Origin: Streptomyces sp. TLI_235
Lineage (GTDB): Bacteria; Actinomycetota; Actinomycetes; Streptomycetales; Streptomycetaceae
Assembly (NCBI GenBank): GCA_002300355.1
Contig: NSGV01000003.1
Location: forward strand, 930,001-994,000
Reading direction: 5' to 3'
Length of the DNA stretch: 64,000 bases
The position numbers and the translations under genes were made by a program. The notes beneath the pieces are model-generated. The model was not told where the DNA came from. It was given only the letters and a program-made list of their open reading frames with translations, and searched no databases. Each line of letters starts with the position of its first letter. Position 1 is the first letter of the stretch. Positions 33,678-42,857 of the stretch are shown one piece after another.

Positions 33678-34621
33678 GCACCACAGCACCGCACCGCCCC
33701 GCCGGCACCGTGCACCGCAACTGGCGGATCAGACTGCGGCGCGACAAGTCGCTCCTCCTGATGACCGTGCCCGCGGTGGTCCTGCTCCTGGTGTTCAACT
33801 ACGTCCCGCTCTTCGGCATCGTCACCGCCTTCCAGGAGTACGACCCGCTGGTCGGGGTCTGGCACAGTGAATGGGTCGGATTCGACCAGTTCCAGCAGCT
33901 GTTCGGCGACCCGGCGTTCTGGGCCTCGATGAGGAACACGCTGTACCTGAGCTTCGTCCAGCTGGTCCTGTTCTTCCCGGTCCCGATCGCGCTCGCCCTG
34001 CTGCTCAACTCGGTGATGAGCGAGCGGATCCGCAACCTGTTCCAGTCCGTGGTCTACCTGCCGCACTTCTTCTCGTGGGTGCTCGCGATCACCATCTTCC
34101 AACAGATGCTGGGCGGCGCCGGCGCGCTCAACCAGTTCCTGCGCCAGCACGACATCGGCACCTGGGACATCATGACCAACCCGGACACCTTCGCGCTGCT
34201 GGTCACCTCCCAGGCGATCTGGAAGGAGGCCGGCTGGGGAATCATCGTCTTCCTCGCGGCGCTGAGCGCGATCAACAGCGAGCTGTACGAGGCCGCGGCG
34301 GCGGATGGCGCGGGACCGCTGAGGCGGATGTGGCACATCACGCTGCCGGGCCTGCGCGGGGTGATCGTCCTGATGCTGGTCCTGCGCCTCGGCAACGCGC
34401 TGTCCGTCGGCTTCGAGCAGTTCCTGATCCAGCGCGACGCGGTCGGCCACGAGGCGGCGGACGTCCTGGACACCTTCTCCTTCTACTACGGCATCGCCAC
34501 CGGCGGCTACAGCTACGGCGCGGCGGCCGGGCTCTTCAAGAGCGTGGTCTCGCTGCTGCTGATCTGGGGCGCCAACAAGCTGGCACACGCCTTCGGCGAG
34601 GACGGGCTGTACCGAAAATGA
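33674..34621 (+). CDS. ABC sugar transporter permease, LplB-type
   Basis: The protein has 315 aa. The GTG at 33674 overlaps the stop of the solute-binding protein gene. Six membrane segments are apparent, beginning SLLLMTVPAVVLLLVFNYVPLFG. The EAA loop is ELYEAAAADGAGPLRRMWHITLPGL. This family imports complex oligosaccharides in Gram-positive bacteria and lacks a dedicated ATPase in the operon. A shared MsiK-type ATPase encoded elsewhere would be needed, as is usual in streptomycetes. Its own stop overlaps the ATG of the partner permease. Confidence 0.9.
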   Translation: MSTTAPHRPAGTVHRNWRIRLRRDKSLLLMTVPAVVLLLVFNYVPLFGIVTAFQEYDPLVGVWHSEWVGFDQFQQLFGDPAFWASMRNTLYLSFVQLVLFFPVPIALALLLNSVMSERIRNLFQSVVYLPHFFSWVLAITIFQQMLGGAGALNQFLRQHDIGTWDIMTNPDTFALLVTSQAIWKEAGWGIIVFLAALSAINSELYEAAAADGAGPLRRMWHITLPGLRGVIVLMLVLRLGNALSVGFEQFLIQRDAVGHEAADVLDTFSFYYGIATGGYSYGAAAGLFKSVVSLLLIWGANKLAHAFGEDGLYRK

Positions 34622-35592
34622 CCAACGCACTCACCATCGGCTCCCGGCGCGAGCGGCGCGGCCGGGAAGCACGCACCACCCGGCGCGGGGCCCGCTCCGC
34701 CCGCCCGCCCTGGGAGGAGCCGCCCACCGTCGTCGGCCGGACCGCCAAGGGGCTGACGCTCGGGACGACGCTCGCCGTCATCCTGGGCCCGCTCTGGATC
34801 ATCGTGCTGACCAGCTTCTCCACGCCCGGTGCCGTCAACCGGGCCGGCGGTCTGGTGATCTGGCCGGACGGCCTGAGCACCGAGGCGTACCGTCAGATGC
34901 TCAGCGACCCGACGGTCGTCACCGCCCTGATGGTGAGCCTGGGCATCACGGTGGTCGGAACGGCGGTGTCCATGGCCGTCTCGGTCCTGTGCGCCTACGG
35001 CCTCTCCCGGTCGCGCTCCCTCGGGCACCGCTTCATCCTGATGCTGCTGATCGTCACGATGTTCGTCGGCGGTGGCCTGATCCCGAGCTTCCTGGTGGTC
35101 ACAGGGCTGGGCGGCTACGGCCAGTGGTGGGCGCTGATCCTGCCGGGCGCGGTCTCCGTCTTCAACATCCTGGTGCTGCGCGCCTTCTACCAGGGCACCT
35201 CCTCCGAACTGATCGACGCCGCCCGGATGGACGGCGCCGGCGACTGGCGGATCCTGTGGTCCGTCGTCCTGCCCACCTCACGTGCCGTCACCGCGGTCAC
35301 CGCGCTGTTCTACGCCGTGGGTTACTGGAACTCGTTCTTCAACGTCATGCTCTACATGCCGACGGACAGTCAGAAGTGGCCGCTTCAGTACGTGCTGCTC
35401 ACGTACGTCAACCGGGGCAACGGCCTGCCCGGTTCCGTCAACTCCGGCTTCGGCAGCGCCCACGCCCAGACCGCACCGCTGTCACTCCAGATGGCGGTCG
35501 TGGTCCTCACCCTGGTGCCGCTGGTGATCGTGTACCCGTTCGTGCAGAAGCACCTGCGCACCGGTGTCCTGACCGGCGCGATCAAGGGCTGA
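34618..35592 (+). CDS. ABC sugar transporter permease, YtcP/LplC-type
   Basis: The protein has 324 aa, with the ATG at 34618 overlapping the previous stop (ATGA). An unusually basic N-terminal extension of about 45 residues (RRERRGREARTTRRGARSAR) precedes six membrane segments. The EAA motif is ELIDAARMDGAGDWRILWSVVLP, and the C-terminal LRTGVLTGAIKG is typical of the group. It forms the translocation pore with the upstream permease. Confidence 0.9.
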   Translation: MTNALTIGSRRERRGREARTTRRGARSARPPWEEPPTVVGRTAKGLTLGTTLAVILGPLWIIVLTSFSTPGAVNRAGGLVIWPDGLSTEAYRQMLSDPTVVTALMVSLGITVVGTAVSMAVSVLCAYGLSRSRSLGHRFILMLLIVTMFVGGGLIPSFLVVTGLGGYGQWWALILPGAVSVFNILVLRAFYQGTSSELIDAARMDGAGDWRILWSVVLPTSRAVTAVTALFYAVGYWNSFFNVMLYMPTDSQKWPLQYVLLTYVNRGNGLPGSVNSGFGSAHAQTAPLSLQMAVVVLTLVPLVIVYPFVQKHLRTGVLTGAIKG

Positions 35593-35624
35593 GCCCCACC
35601 GGAACCCCTACGAAGGAAACAGCG

Positions 35625-36653
35625 ATGGTGACACTCGCCGATGTGGCCAAACACGCCGGCGTCTCGTCGAGCACGGTCAGCTACGCCCTCAGCGGCAAGC
35701 GGCCGATCGCGGACCGGACCAGGACCCGCATCGAGCAGGCCGTCACGGAACTCGGCTACCACCCCAACGCGGGCACCCGGGCCCTGGCCGGCAGGCGCTC
35801 GCACGTCATCGCCCTGGTGGTGCCGCTCCACCCCGAGGTGCACGTGCCCACCATGATGGAGATCGCCATCGCGGTCACTGTGGCCGCCCGCGAACACGGC
35901 TACGACGTCCTGCTGCTCACAAACGACGAAGGGCCCGAAGGCGTCCGCCGGGTCGCCGCCACCGGACTCGCGGACGGCGTCATCCTCATGGACGTCCGAC
36001 TGCACGACGACCGCGTCCCGGTCCTGCGCGCCGAGCAGATCCCGGCCGCCCTCATCGGTCTGCCCGACGATCCCACCGGCCTCTCCTGCGCCGATCACGA
36101 CTTCGCCACCGCGGGCGCCCTGTGCGCCGACCACCTGGCGGACCTCGGCCACCGCGACATCGCCTTCATCGGCTACAGCAGCGGCGTCTACCGGCGGCAC
36201 GCCGGCTACGCCGAACGCACCCTGAACGGCTTCCGTGCCCGCGCCGAGCGGCGCGACCTGCGCTTCCTCCACCGACCGTGCGAAGGCAGCTACGAGAGCA
36301 CCGCAGGCACCCTGGCACGCATCCTCGCGGACCGCCCGGAGACCACCGGGTTCGTGGTGCAGAACGAAGCCGCCATCGGCCCGCTGCTCACCTTGCTGCG
36401 CGCCAGTGGGCGGACCGTGCCGGAGGACGCCTCCGTCGTCGCCATCTGCCCCGACCCGATGGCCGAGCAGCACTCCCCCCGACTCACCTCTGTGACCGGC
36501 CCGCAGAAGGACCTCGGACAGGTCGCCGTCGAGCAGGTCATGGCGAGGATCGCCGCGACCACCGCGGGTGACCGGCCCGAGGACCAACTCCTCCTGATGC
36601 CACCGGAACTGGTGGTCCGCGAAAGCACCGCCGCGGCCCCGCGCCGCACGTGA
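35625..36653 (+). CDS. LacI-family regulator of the ABC/GH42/GH36 operon
   Basis: The protein has 342 aa; the ATG at 35625 follows gaagga. The HTH is VTLADVAKHAGVSSSTVSYALSGKRPIADRTRTRIEQA, with the LacI hinge helix NAGTRALAGRRS. The periplasmic-binding-like effector domain follows (about 60-335). It lies within the operon, between the permease and beta-galactosidase genes. It probably represses through the AAGCGCTT palindromes at 31825-31842 and 31946-31960, released by an oligosaccharide; this is inferred from location and the LacI-type site. Confidence 0.9.
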   Translation: MVTLADVAKHAGVSSSTVSYALSGKRPIADRTRTRIEQAVTELGYHPNAGTRALAGRRSHVIALVVPLHPEVHVPTMMEIAIAVTVAAREHGYDVLLLTNDEGPEGVRRVAATGLADGVILMDVRLHDDRVPVLRAEQIPAALIGLPDDPTGLSCADHDFATAGALCADHLADLGHRDIAFIGYSSGVYRRHAGYAERTLNGFRARAERRDLRFLHRPCEGSYESTAGTLARILADRPETTGFVVQNEAAIGPLLTLLRASGRTVPEDASVVAICPDPMAEQHSPRLTSVTGPQKDLGQVAVEQVMARIAATTAGDRPEDQLLLMPPELVVRESTAAAPRRT

Positions 36654-36680
36654 CACCGCTCCCGGAAGGACGGTTCCCAG

Positions 36681-38666
36681 ATGGACATCCGACGGCTCAC
36701 CGACCGACTCGGCGGTCTCGCCTTCGGCGGGGACTACAACCCCGAGCAGTGGGACGAGCAGGTCTGGAAGCAGGACGACGAACTGATGCGCCGGGCGCGG
36801 GTCAACCTCACCACCGTGGGCGTCTTCTCCTGGGCCCTGCTGGAGCCCGAGGAGGGACGGTACGACTTCGACTGGCTCGACGCCCACCTCGACCGCCTGC
36901 ACGCCAACGGCGTCGCCGTCGACCTCGCCACCCCGACCGCTTCACCGCCGCCCTGGTTCACTCTCGCCCACCCCGACGCCCTGCCGGTCCGCCCGGACGG
37001 CACCCGCCTGACCCACGGCAGCCGGGACACCTACTGCCTCACCGCCCCTGCCTACCGCCGGGCCGCCCGCCGTATCGCCGGCGCCCTCGCCGAACGCTAC
37101 GGGGACCACCCGGCGCTCGCCCTGTGGCACGTCCACAACGAGTACGTGACGCTCTGCCTGTGCGACCACACCGCCGCCGCCTTCCGGGTCTGGCTGCGTG
37201 CCCGACACGGATCCCTCGACGCCCTCAACGAGGCCTGGGGGACGGCCTTCTGGAGCCAGCGCTACACATCCTGGGAACAGATCCTGCCGCCCCGCGACAG
37301 CCAGTGGCACCGCAACCCCGGCCAGGCACTGGACTTCAGCCGCTTCTGGTCCGACGAGACCCTCGCCGCCTACCGCGAGCAGCGCGACGCGATCCGCGTC
37401 CGCAGCGACCTGCCGGTGACGACCAACCTCATGGTGCCCGGCTACCAGAACCTGGACCTGTGGGCCTTCGGCCGCGAGGTCGACCTGGTCGCCATCGACC
37501 ACTACCCCGGCGCACCCGGCGTCGACGCCGCCGCCCATGCCGCCTTCGACGCCGACCGGGCCCGCTCGATCGCCGCCGGAGCTCCCTGGCTGCTGATGGA
37601 ACAGGGCACCAGCACCGTCTACGCCGGCGGCCGCGTCCTCGCCAAGGAGCCGGGGGAGATCCTGCGCCACTCGCTCGCCCACATCGCCCGCGGCTCGGAG
37701 GGCGCCCTGTTCTTCCAGTGGCGGCAGTCCCGGGCCGGCGCCGAGCAGTGGCACTCGGCGATGGTCCCGCACGCCGGTCCTGACAGCCGGATCTTCCGCG
37801 AGGTCACGGCGGCCGGAGAGGCCGTCGCCCGGCTCGGCGAACTCGCCGGCTCCACCGTCCGGGCAGAGGTGGCGGTCCTGCACGACTCGGACGCCTGGTG
37901 GGCCATGCGCGTGGACGGGCTCCCGTCGTCCGAGCTGGACTACTTCGCCGCACTGCGCGGCGCCCACCGGGCGCTGTGGGACGCCGGTGTCACCGCCGAC
38001 TTCGCGCATCCCGAGCACGACCTGAGCCGCTACCGGCTGGTCCTCGCCCCCGCCCTGTTCCTGGTCACCGACACGGGCGCCGAGAACCTGCGACGCTACG
38101 TCGCCGCCGGTGGCACCCTGCTGGTGCAGTTCTTCAGCGGCATGGTCGACGAGCGCCTGCACACCCGGCTCGGCGGCTACCCGGCCGCCCCGCTGCGCGA
38201 GGCGCTCGGCATCCGGGTCGAGGAGTACCGCCCGCTGCGCCAGGACGAGCAGCTCACGCTCTCCGACGGCTCGACGGCCGGCTCCTGGAGCGAGTCCCTG
38301 CGCACCGAGGGTGCCGAGACGCTCGCCGCCTACACCCACGGCATGCTCGCCGGCAGCCCCGCGCTCACCCGTCACGACTTCGGCTCCGGCTACGGCTGGT
38401 ACCTCTCCACCCGCCTCGACGACACCGGCTACGCCGCCCTGCTCGGCCGGCTGCTCACCGAGGCCGGAGTCGCCGCGGAGCTGCCGGGCCTGCCGCCCGG
38501 CGTCGAGGCCGTCGCCCGGCACGCCCCCGACGGCCGGCGCTGGCTCCTGCTGCTCAACCACCGAGACGACGCGGTCCAGCTGCCCCGCCCGGGCCACGAC
38601 CTCCTCACGGACGGGCCCCTGCGCGAACTGCCGCCTGGCGGCTGCGCCGTCCTGCGAGCGCACTGA
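36681..38666 (+). CDS. GH42 beta-galactosidase
   Basis: The protein has 661 aa from the ATG at 36681, 27 bp after the LacI gene. The barrel begins GGDYNPEQWDEQVW, a GH42 hallmark. Acid/base Glu154 lies in WHVHNEYV and nucleophile Glu307 in LLMEQGTS. The trimerisation domain (about 395-600) and a small C-terminal beta domain follow. It has no signal peptide, so it is cytoplasmic and removes beta-galactose from imported oligosaccharides. In the order of xyloglucan trimming it would act after fucose removal. Confidence 0.93.
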   Translation: MDIRRLTDRLGGLAFGGDYNPEQWDEQVWKQDDELMRRARVNLTTVGVFSWALLEPEEGRYDFDWLDAHLDRLHANGVAVDLATPTASPPPWFTLAHPDALPVRPDGTRLTHGSRDTYCLTAPAYRRAARRIAGALAERYGDHPALALWHVHNEYVTLCLCDHTAAAFRVWLRARHGSLDALNEAWGTAFWSQRYTSWEQILPPRDSQWHRNPGQALDFSRFWSDETLAAYREQRDAIRVRSDLPVTTNLMVPGYQNLDLWAFGREVDLVAIDHYPGAPGVDAAAHAAFDADRARSIAAGAPWLLMEQGTSTVYAGGRVLAKEPGEILRHSLAHIARGSEGALFFQWRQSRAGAEQWHSAMVPHAGPDSRIFREVTAAGEAVARLGELAGSTVRAEVAVLHDSDAWWAMRVDGLPSSELDYFAALRGAHRALWDAGVTADFAHPEHDLSRYRLVLAPALFLVTDTGAENLRRYVAAGGTLLVQFFSGMVDERLHTRLGGYPAAPLREALGIRVEEYRPLRQDEQLTLSDGSTAGSWSESLRTEGAETLAAYTHGMLAGSPALTRHDFGSGYGWYLSTRLDDTGYAALLGRLLTEAGVAAELPGLPPGVEAVARHAPDGRRWLLLLNHRDDAVQLPRPGHDLLTDGPLRELPPGGCAVLRAH

Positions 38667-38704
38667 CTTCGCACCCGACGTCTCCCGCATCGAGGAAGGC
38701 CGCC

Positions 38705-40846
38705 ATGACCGACCCGCTCGAGACGATCCGCTGGGGTCACGCCGCCCTGGAGCTGGAGATCGCCCTGGACGAGCCCGGCCCGCCGCGCCTGGTCCGCATC
38801 GGCGCACCCGGTGAGAAGACCGCCGCCCCACGCCCCGCCGCACCGCTGCCGCTGGTGGAGGTGACGACCGCCGGCCTCGGCCGCTACTGGTCGGGCCGCC
38901 ACCTCGTCAACACCGTCCTCGGCTCGCGGCTGCGCCACCGCTCCCACCACGCGGTTAGGGACGGCGACTGGCACGTACTCACCGTCGACCTCCACGAGCC
39001 CGAGACCGGCCTGATCGCCCAGGCGGTCTACCGGTCCCCGGACGGCCTGCCGGTGCTGCGCAGCGAAGTCCTGCTGCGCAACGAAGGGGATCGGACTCTC
39101 CACCTGGAGTCGGTCGGGTCCCTCGTCGCGGGCTGCCTCACCGGGGGCGACCCGGCGGCCCTGGACAGCGCGGAGCTGTTGTGGGCGGAGAACGAATGGT
39201 TCGCCGAATGTCGCTGGCAGCGCCGGCCGCTGCGGGTGTCCTCGCCCGAGCGGGGCGGCCGCTTCCACACCACAGCCGGCCGCAGCACCCGCGTCGTCGC
39301 CGGTCAGGGCGTGTGGTCCAGCTGCGGCCGGCTGCCGATGGGCGGCCTGACGGAACGCGAGTCCGGCCGTACCTGGCTGTGGCAGATCGAGCACAACGGC
39401 GGCGGCTGGCGCTGGGAGTGCGGTGTGCGCGACGACACCGCGTACGCGGCACTGTACGGCCCGAATGCCGCCGACCACGGCTGGCGCCACCCGCTGGAGC
39501 CCGGCACCGAGTTCCGCACCGTGCCGGTGGCCCTGGCGCTGGCTGCGGAGGGCGGCCCCGACGGTGCCTTCGCCGCCCTCACCAGCTACCGCCGCGCCAC
39601 CCGCCGACCGCACCCCGACCACCGCCGACTGCCGGTGATCTTCAACGACTACATGAACTGCCTGATGGGCGACCCCACCACGGCCAAGCTGCTGCCGCTG
39701 GTCGAAGCCGCCGCCGAGGCCGGCGCGGAGTACTTCGTCATCGACGCCGGCTGGTACGACGACGGCGACAACTGGTGGAGCTCCGTCGGGGCTTGGGAGC
39801 CGTCAGCCTCCCGGTTCCCCGGCCCGAACGGGATCCACGAGGTGCTGGACCGCATCCGGGAGCGGGGCATGGTCCCCGGCCTGTGGCTGGAGCCCGAGGC
39901 GGTCGGGACGAACAGTCCGGTGGCCGCCTCCCTGCCGGAGGAGGCGTTCTTCCGCCGCGACGACCGGCGCGTGGAGGAGGGCGGCGGCCGCTACCACCTC
40001 GACCTGCGCCACCCGGCCGCCCGGGCCCACCTGGACGGCGTGGTGGACCGCCTGGTCGGCGAGTGGGGCATCGGCTACCTCAAGCTCGACCACAACACCG
40101 ACCCCGGGTCCGGCACCAGCAGCCACCCGGCCGAGGCCCCGGCGGCCGGCCTGCTCGGCCACAACCGGGCCCAGCTCGACTGGCTGGACGGCATCCTGGA
40201 CCGGTACCCGGACCTGGTGATCGAGAACTGCGCCTCCGGCGGCATGCGGATGGACTACGCCCTGCTCTCCCGGCTCCAGCTGCAGTCCACCAGCGACCAG
40301 CAGGACCTGCTGCGCTACGCCCCGATCGCGGCGGCGGCCCCCACCGCCGTCACCCCCGAGCAGGGCGCCGTCTGGGCGTACCCGCTGCCCGAGGACTCCC
40401 TCGACGAGGTCGCCTTCACCATGGCGAGCGCGCTCCTCGGCCGCATCCACCTCTCCGGCCGCCTCACCGAACTCTCCCCGGAAGCCCGGGACCTGGTCCA
40501 CGAGGCGGTGGCCGTCCACAAGTCGATCCGCGCCGGTCTCCGCGAGGCGGTGCCCGCCTGGCCGCTCGGGCTCCCCAACTGGGAGGACCCGTGGATCACC
40601 CTGGCGCTGCGCACCCCGGACACCACCTACGTCACCGCCTGGCGGCGCACCGGCGAGGAGACCGTCAGGGACCTCGACCTGCCCCACCTGGCCGGTGCGG
40701 ACGTCCACGTCGAGGTGCTCTACCCGGCCTCCAGCAGGGCCGGCACTGTCTGGAGGCCGGATGCCGCCGAACTCGCTCTGACCCTCCCGGCGGCGCCGTC
40801 CGCCGTCCTGCTGCGCCTCACCAGGACCTCTCCCGAACGGAGTTGA
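38705..40846 (+). CDS. GH36 alpha-galactosidase
   Basis: The protein has 713 aa from the ATG at 38705. An N-terminal beta supersandwich precedes the barrel. The nucleophile is Asp462 in YLKLDHN and the acid/base Asp531 in QSTSDQQD, with FVIDAGWYDD and NCASGGMRMD as GH36 signatures. No signal peptide is present. It hydrolyses alpha-galactosides, so the operon also handles galactomannan- or raffinose-type side chains. Some GH36 members act on other alpha sugars, so the substrate should not be taken as settled. It is separated from GH42 by 38 bp. Confidence 0.9.
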   Translation: MTDPLETIRWGHAALELEIALDEPGPPRLVRIGAPGEKTAAPRPAAPLPLVEVTTAGLGRYWSGRHLVNTVLGSRLRHRSHHAVRDGDWHVLTVDLHEPETGLIAQAVYRSPDGLPVLRSEVLLRNEGDRTLHLESVGSLVAGCLTGGDPAALDSAELLWAENEWFAECRWQRRPLRVSSPERGGRFHTTAGRSTRVVAGQGVWSSCGRLPMGGLTERESGRTWLWQIEHNGGGWRWECGVRDDTAYAALYGPNAADHGWRHPLEPGTEFRTVPVALALAAEGGPDGAFAALTSYRRATRRPHPDHRRLPVIFNDYMNCLMGDPTTAKLLPLVEAAAEAGAEYFVIDAGWYDDGDNWWSSVGAWEPSASRFPGPNGIHEVLDRIRERGMVPGLWLEPEAVGTNSPVAASLPEEAFFRRDDRRVEEGGGRYHLDLRHPAARAHLDGVVDRLVGEWGIGYLKLDHNTDPGSGTSSHPAEAPAAGLLGHNRAQLDWLDGILDRYPDLVIENCASGGMRMDYALLSRLQLQSTSDQQDLLRYAPIAAAAPTAVTPEQGAVWAYPLPEDSLDEVAFTMASALLGRIHLSGRLTELSPEARDLVHEAVAVHKSIRAGLREAVPAWPLGLPNWEDPWITLALRTPDTTYVTAWRRTGEETVRDLDLPHLAGADVHVEVLYPASSRAGTVWRPDAAELALTLPAAPSAVLLRLTRTSPERS

Positions 40847-41015
40847 CCATGCGCTCGGCGAGCGCGCGCGCCCCACCGCGCCGGCCCGCATCCGTACCGA
40901 CCACGCTTCTCGTCCGGGCCCGACCCCGTGCAACCGTGCCGGGCCCCACCGTCCAGAACGCAGGAGTTCGACCCCCAACCGAACTCCACGCACCCCCACC
41001 CCCTGGAGGGACGCA

Positions 41016-42785
41016 ATGAGAAGGTCAGTCCAGTCCTGTCATGGGCGCGCCATAGCCGTCGCGGCGGCCCTCGCGCTCGCCGCCACCGGCGCGATCGCCG
41101 CCGTCGCACCGCCCGCCGTCGCCGCGAACTCCGTGTCGGTGTCCGTCGACGCCGCCCTGCAGCTCGCCACCGTCCCCGCCACCGGCGTCGGCGTGAACAT
41201 CCCGGTCTACGACGCCAACATGAACTCCGCCGCCACCCCCGGCCTGCTCAGCACGGCCGGCTTCAACACCGTCCGCTACCCCGGCGGCAGCCACTCCGAC
41301 GTCTACCACTGGCAGACCGGCACCGCCGAGGCCGGTGCGTACGTCGCCCCGAACACCGGCTTCGACGCCTTCATGGGCACCGTGCGCGCCGCCGGAGCGC
41401 AGCCGATCATCACCGCCAACTACGGGTCCGGCACCCCCCAGGAGGCCGCCGGCTGGGTCCGGTACGCCAACGTCACCAAGGGCTACGGCGTCAAGTACTG
41501 GGAGATCGGCAACGAGGTCTACGGCAACGGCGAGTACAGCAACGGCAACGGCTGGGAGTACGACACCCACAGCAGCAAGAGCGCCACGACCTACGCCAAC
41601 AACCTGGTGCAGTACGTCTCGGCGATGAAGGCGGTCGACCCGGGCATCAAGATCGGCGCCGTGCTGACCACCCCCGGTTACTGGCCGGACGGCATCGTCG
41701 GCCCGGGCGACACCATGGACTGGAACCACACCGTCCTGTCGATCGCCGGCTCGAAGATCGACTTCGCCATCGTGCACGCCTACCCGACCAGCACCAGCCC
41801 GGCCGACCTGCTCACCAAGCCGCAGGCCCAGAACCCGGCCATCGCCGGCGCCGTGCGCTCGCTGATCAACCAGTACGCCGGGACCAACGCCCCCAACGTC
41901 GGCATCGCGGTGACCGAGGCGAACGCCCAGGCGTACCTGGACACCTCCCCGAACGGCCTGTTCGCGCCGGACAACTACCTCACCTGGATCGAGAGCGGCG
42001 CGTTCAACGTCGACTGGTGGGACCTGCGCAACGGCACCGACTGCACCAAGGTGACCACCGTCGAGGGCGCCACCGACTACAACGACGGCGGCATGGTCTC
42101 CAGCGGCGCCGGCTGCGAGCCGACCGTCAACACGCCCTTCCCCGCCTACTACGGCACCCAGATGATCTCCAAGCTGGGCGCGCCCGGGGACACGCTGGTC
42201 AAGGCCGCCAGCTCGTCCTCGCTGCTCTCCGCACACGCCGTGCGGAAGGCCGACGGCGACGTGACCGTCATGCTGATCAACAAGGACCCGAACAACGCCG
42301 CCACGGTCAGCCTGTCGTACACCGGCTTCACCCCGTCCTCCGCCACCCCGACCGTCTACTCGTACCTGAAGAACGGTCACTCGATCGGCTCGGCCCAGTC
42401 CGGCAGCACCACCGTCCAGACCGTGCCGGCCTACGGGATCACCGTGGTGCAGATGCACCCGACCAGCGCGCCCTGCCGGGTCGTCTACAACAAGAACGAG
42501 TGGCCGGGCGGCATGGTCGGCACCGTCACCGTCGTCAACAACAGCCTCGGCCAGGTCAACGGCTGGAGCCTCGGCTTCACCTTCCCCGGCGACAACGCCA
42601 TCACCAACACCTGGAGCGCCTCGGTGTCGCAGAGCGGCACGAGCGTCAACGCCGCGAACGTGTGGTACGACGCCGCCGTCCCGCAGGGCGGGAGCGTCCA
42701 GTGGGGCTTCAACGCCACCTGGTCCAGGAGCGATGCCAACCCCTCCGCCTTCTGGTTCAACGGCGCCTCCTGCGCGATCGGCTGA
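41016..42785 (+). CDS. Secreted clan-A glycoside hydrolase with C-terminal CBM2
   Basis: The protein has 589 aa, with ctggaggg before the ATG at 41016 and a signal peptide ending PPAVAA (about residue 37). The catalytic barrel resembles GH51/GH39-type arabinofuranosidases: VRYPGGSHSDVYHW, acid/base Glu167 in WEIGNEVYG and probable nucleophile Glu301 in IAVTEANAQ. A beta-sandwich follows, then a CBM2 (about 487-589, CRVVYNKNEWPGGMVGTVTV...WSLGFTF), which binds cellulose or xylan. A role in releasing arabinose from wall polymers is plausible, but I cannot fix the family or linkage. An 8-bp inverted repeat (40963-40970/40980-40987) lies in the leader. Confidence 0.8.
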   Translation: MRRSVQSCHGRAIAVAAALALAATGAIAAVAPPAVAANSVSVSVDAALQLATVPATGVGVNIPVYDANMNSAATPGLLSTAGFNTVRYPGGSHSDVYHWQTGTAEAGAYVAPNTGFDAFMGTVRAAGAQPIITANYGSGTPQEAAGWVRYANVTKGYGVKYWEIGNEVYGNGEYSNGNGWEYDTHSSKSATTYANNLVQYVSAMKAVDPGIKIGAVLTTPGYWPDGIVGPGDTMDWNHTVLSIAGSKIDFAIVHAYPTSTSPADLLTKPQAQNPAIAGAVRSLINQYAGTNAPNVGIAVTEANAQAYLDTSPNGLFAPDNYLTWIESGAFNVDWWDLRNGTDCTKVTTVEGATDYNDGGMVSSGAGCEPTVNTPFPAYYGTQMISKLGAPGDTLVKAASSSSLLSAHAVRKADGDVTVMLINKDPNNAATVSLSYTGFTPSSATPTVYSYLKNGHSIGSAQSGSTTVQTVPAYGITVVQMHPTSAPCRVVYNKNEWPGGMVGTVTVVNNSLGQVNGWSLGFTFPGDNAITNTWSASVSQSGTSVNAANVWYDAAVPQGGSVQWGFNATWSRSDANPSAFWFNGASCAIG

Positions 42786-42793
42786 ACCCGACC

Positions 42794-42824
42794 GGTGGTG
42801 CCCCGGACTCCCTGGGGCACCACC
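42794..42824. terminator. Terminator-like hairpin between the CBM2 enzyme and GH43 genes
   Basis: An 11-bp perfect stem (42794-42804 with 42814-42824) and a 9-nt loop start 8 bp after the stop. The GH43 gene starts 34 bp later, so this may be a partial terminator or an mRNA-stabilising stem. Confidence 0.65.
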
Positions 42825-42857
42825 CCCGAACGCGAACCACCGAAAGGAACCGACCAC

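Noticed and set aside
36942-38843. Open frame of 633 aa on the minus strand
   Set aside because: Antisense to the GH42 gene with a proven catalytic pattern on the other strand.
40963-40987. 8-bp inverted repeat as an operator for the CBM2 enzyme
   Set aside because: The 9-nt spacer and lack of a second copy make a regulator site unsupported; noted only in the gene entry.
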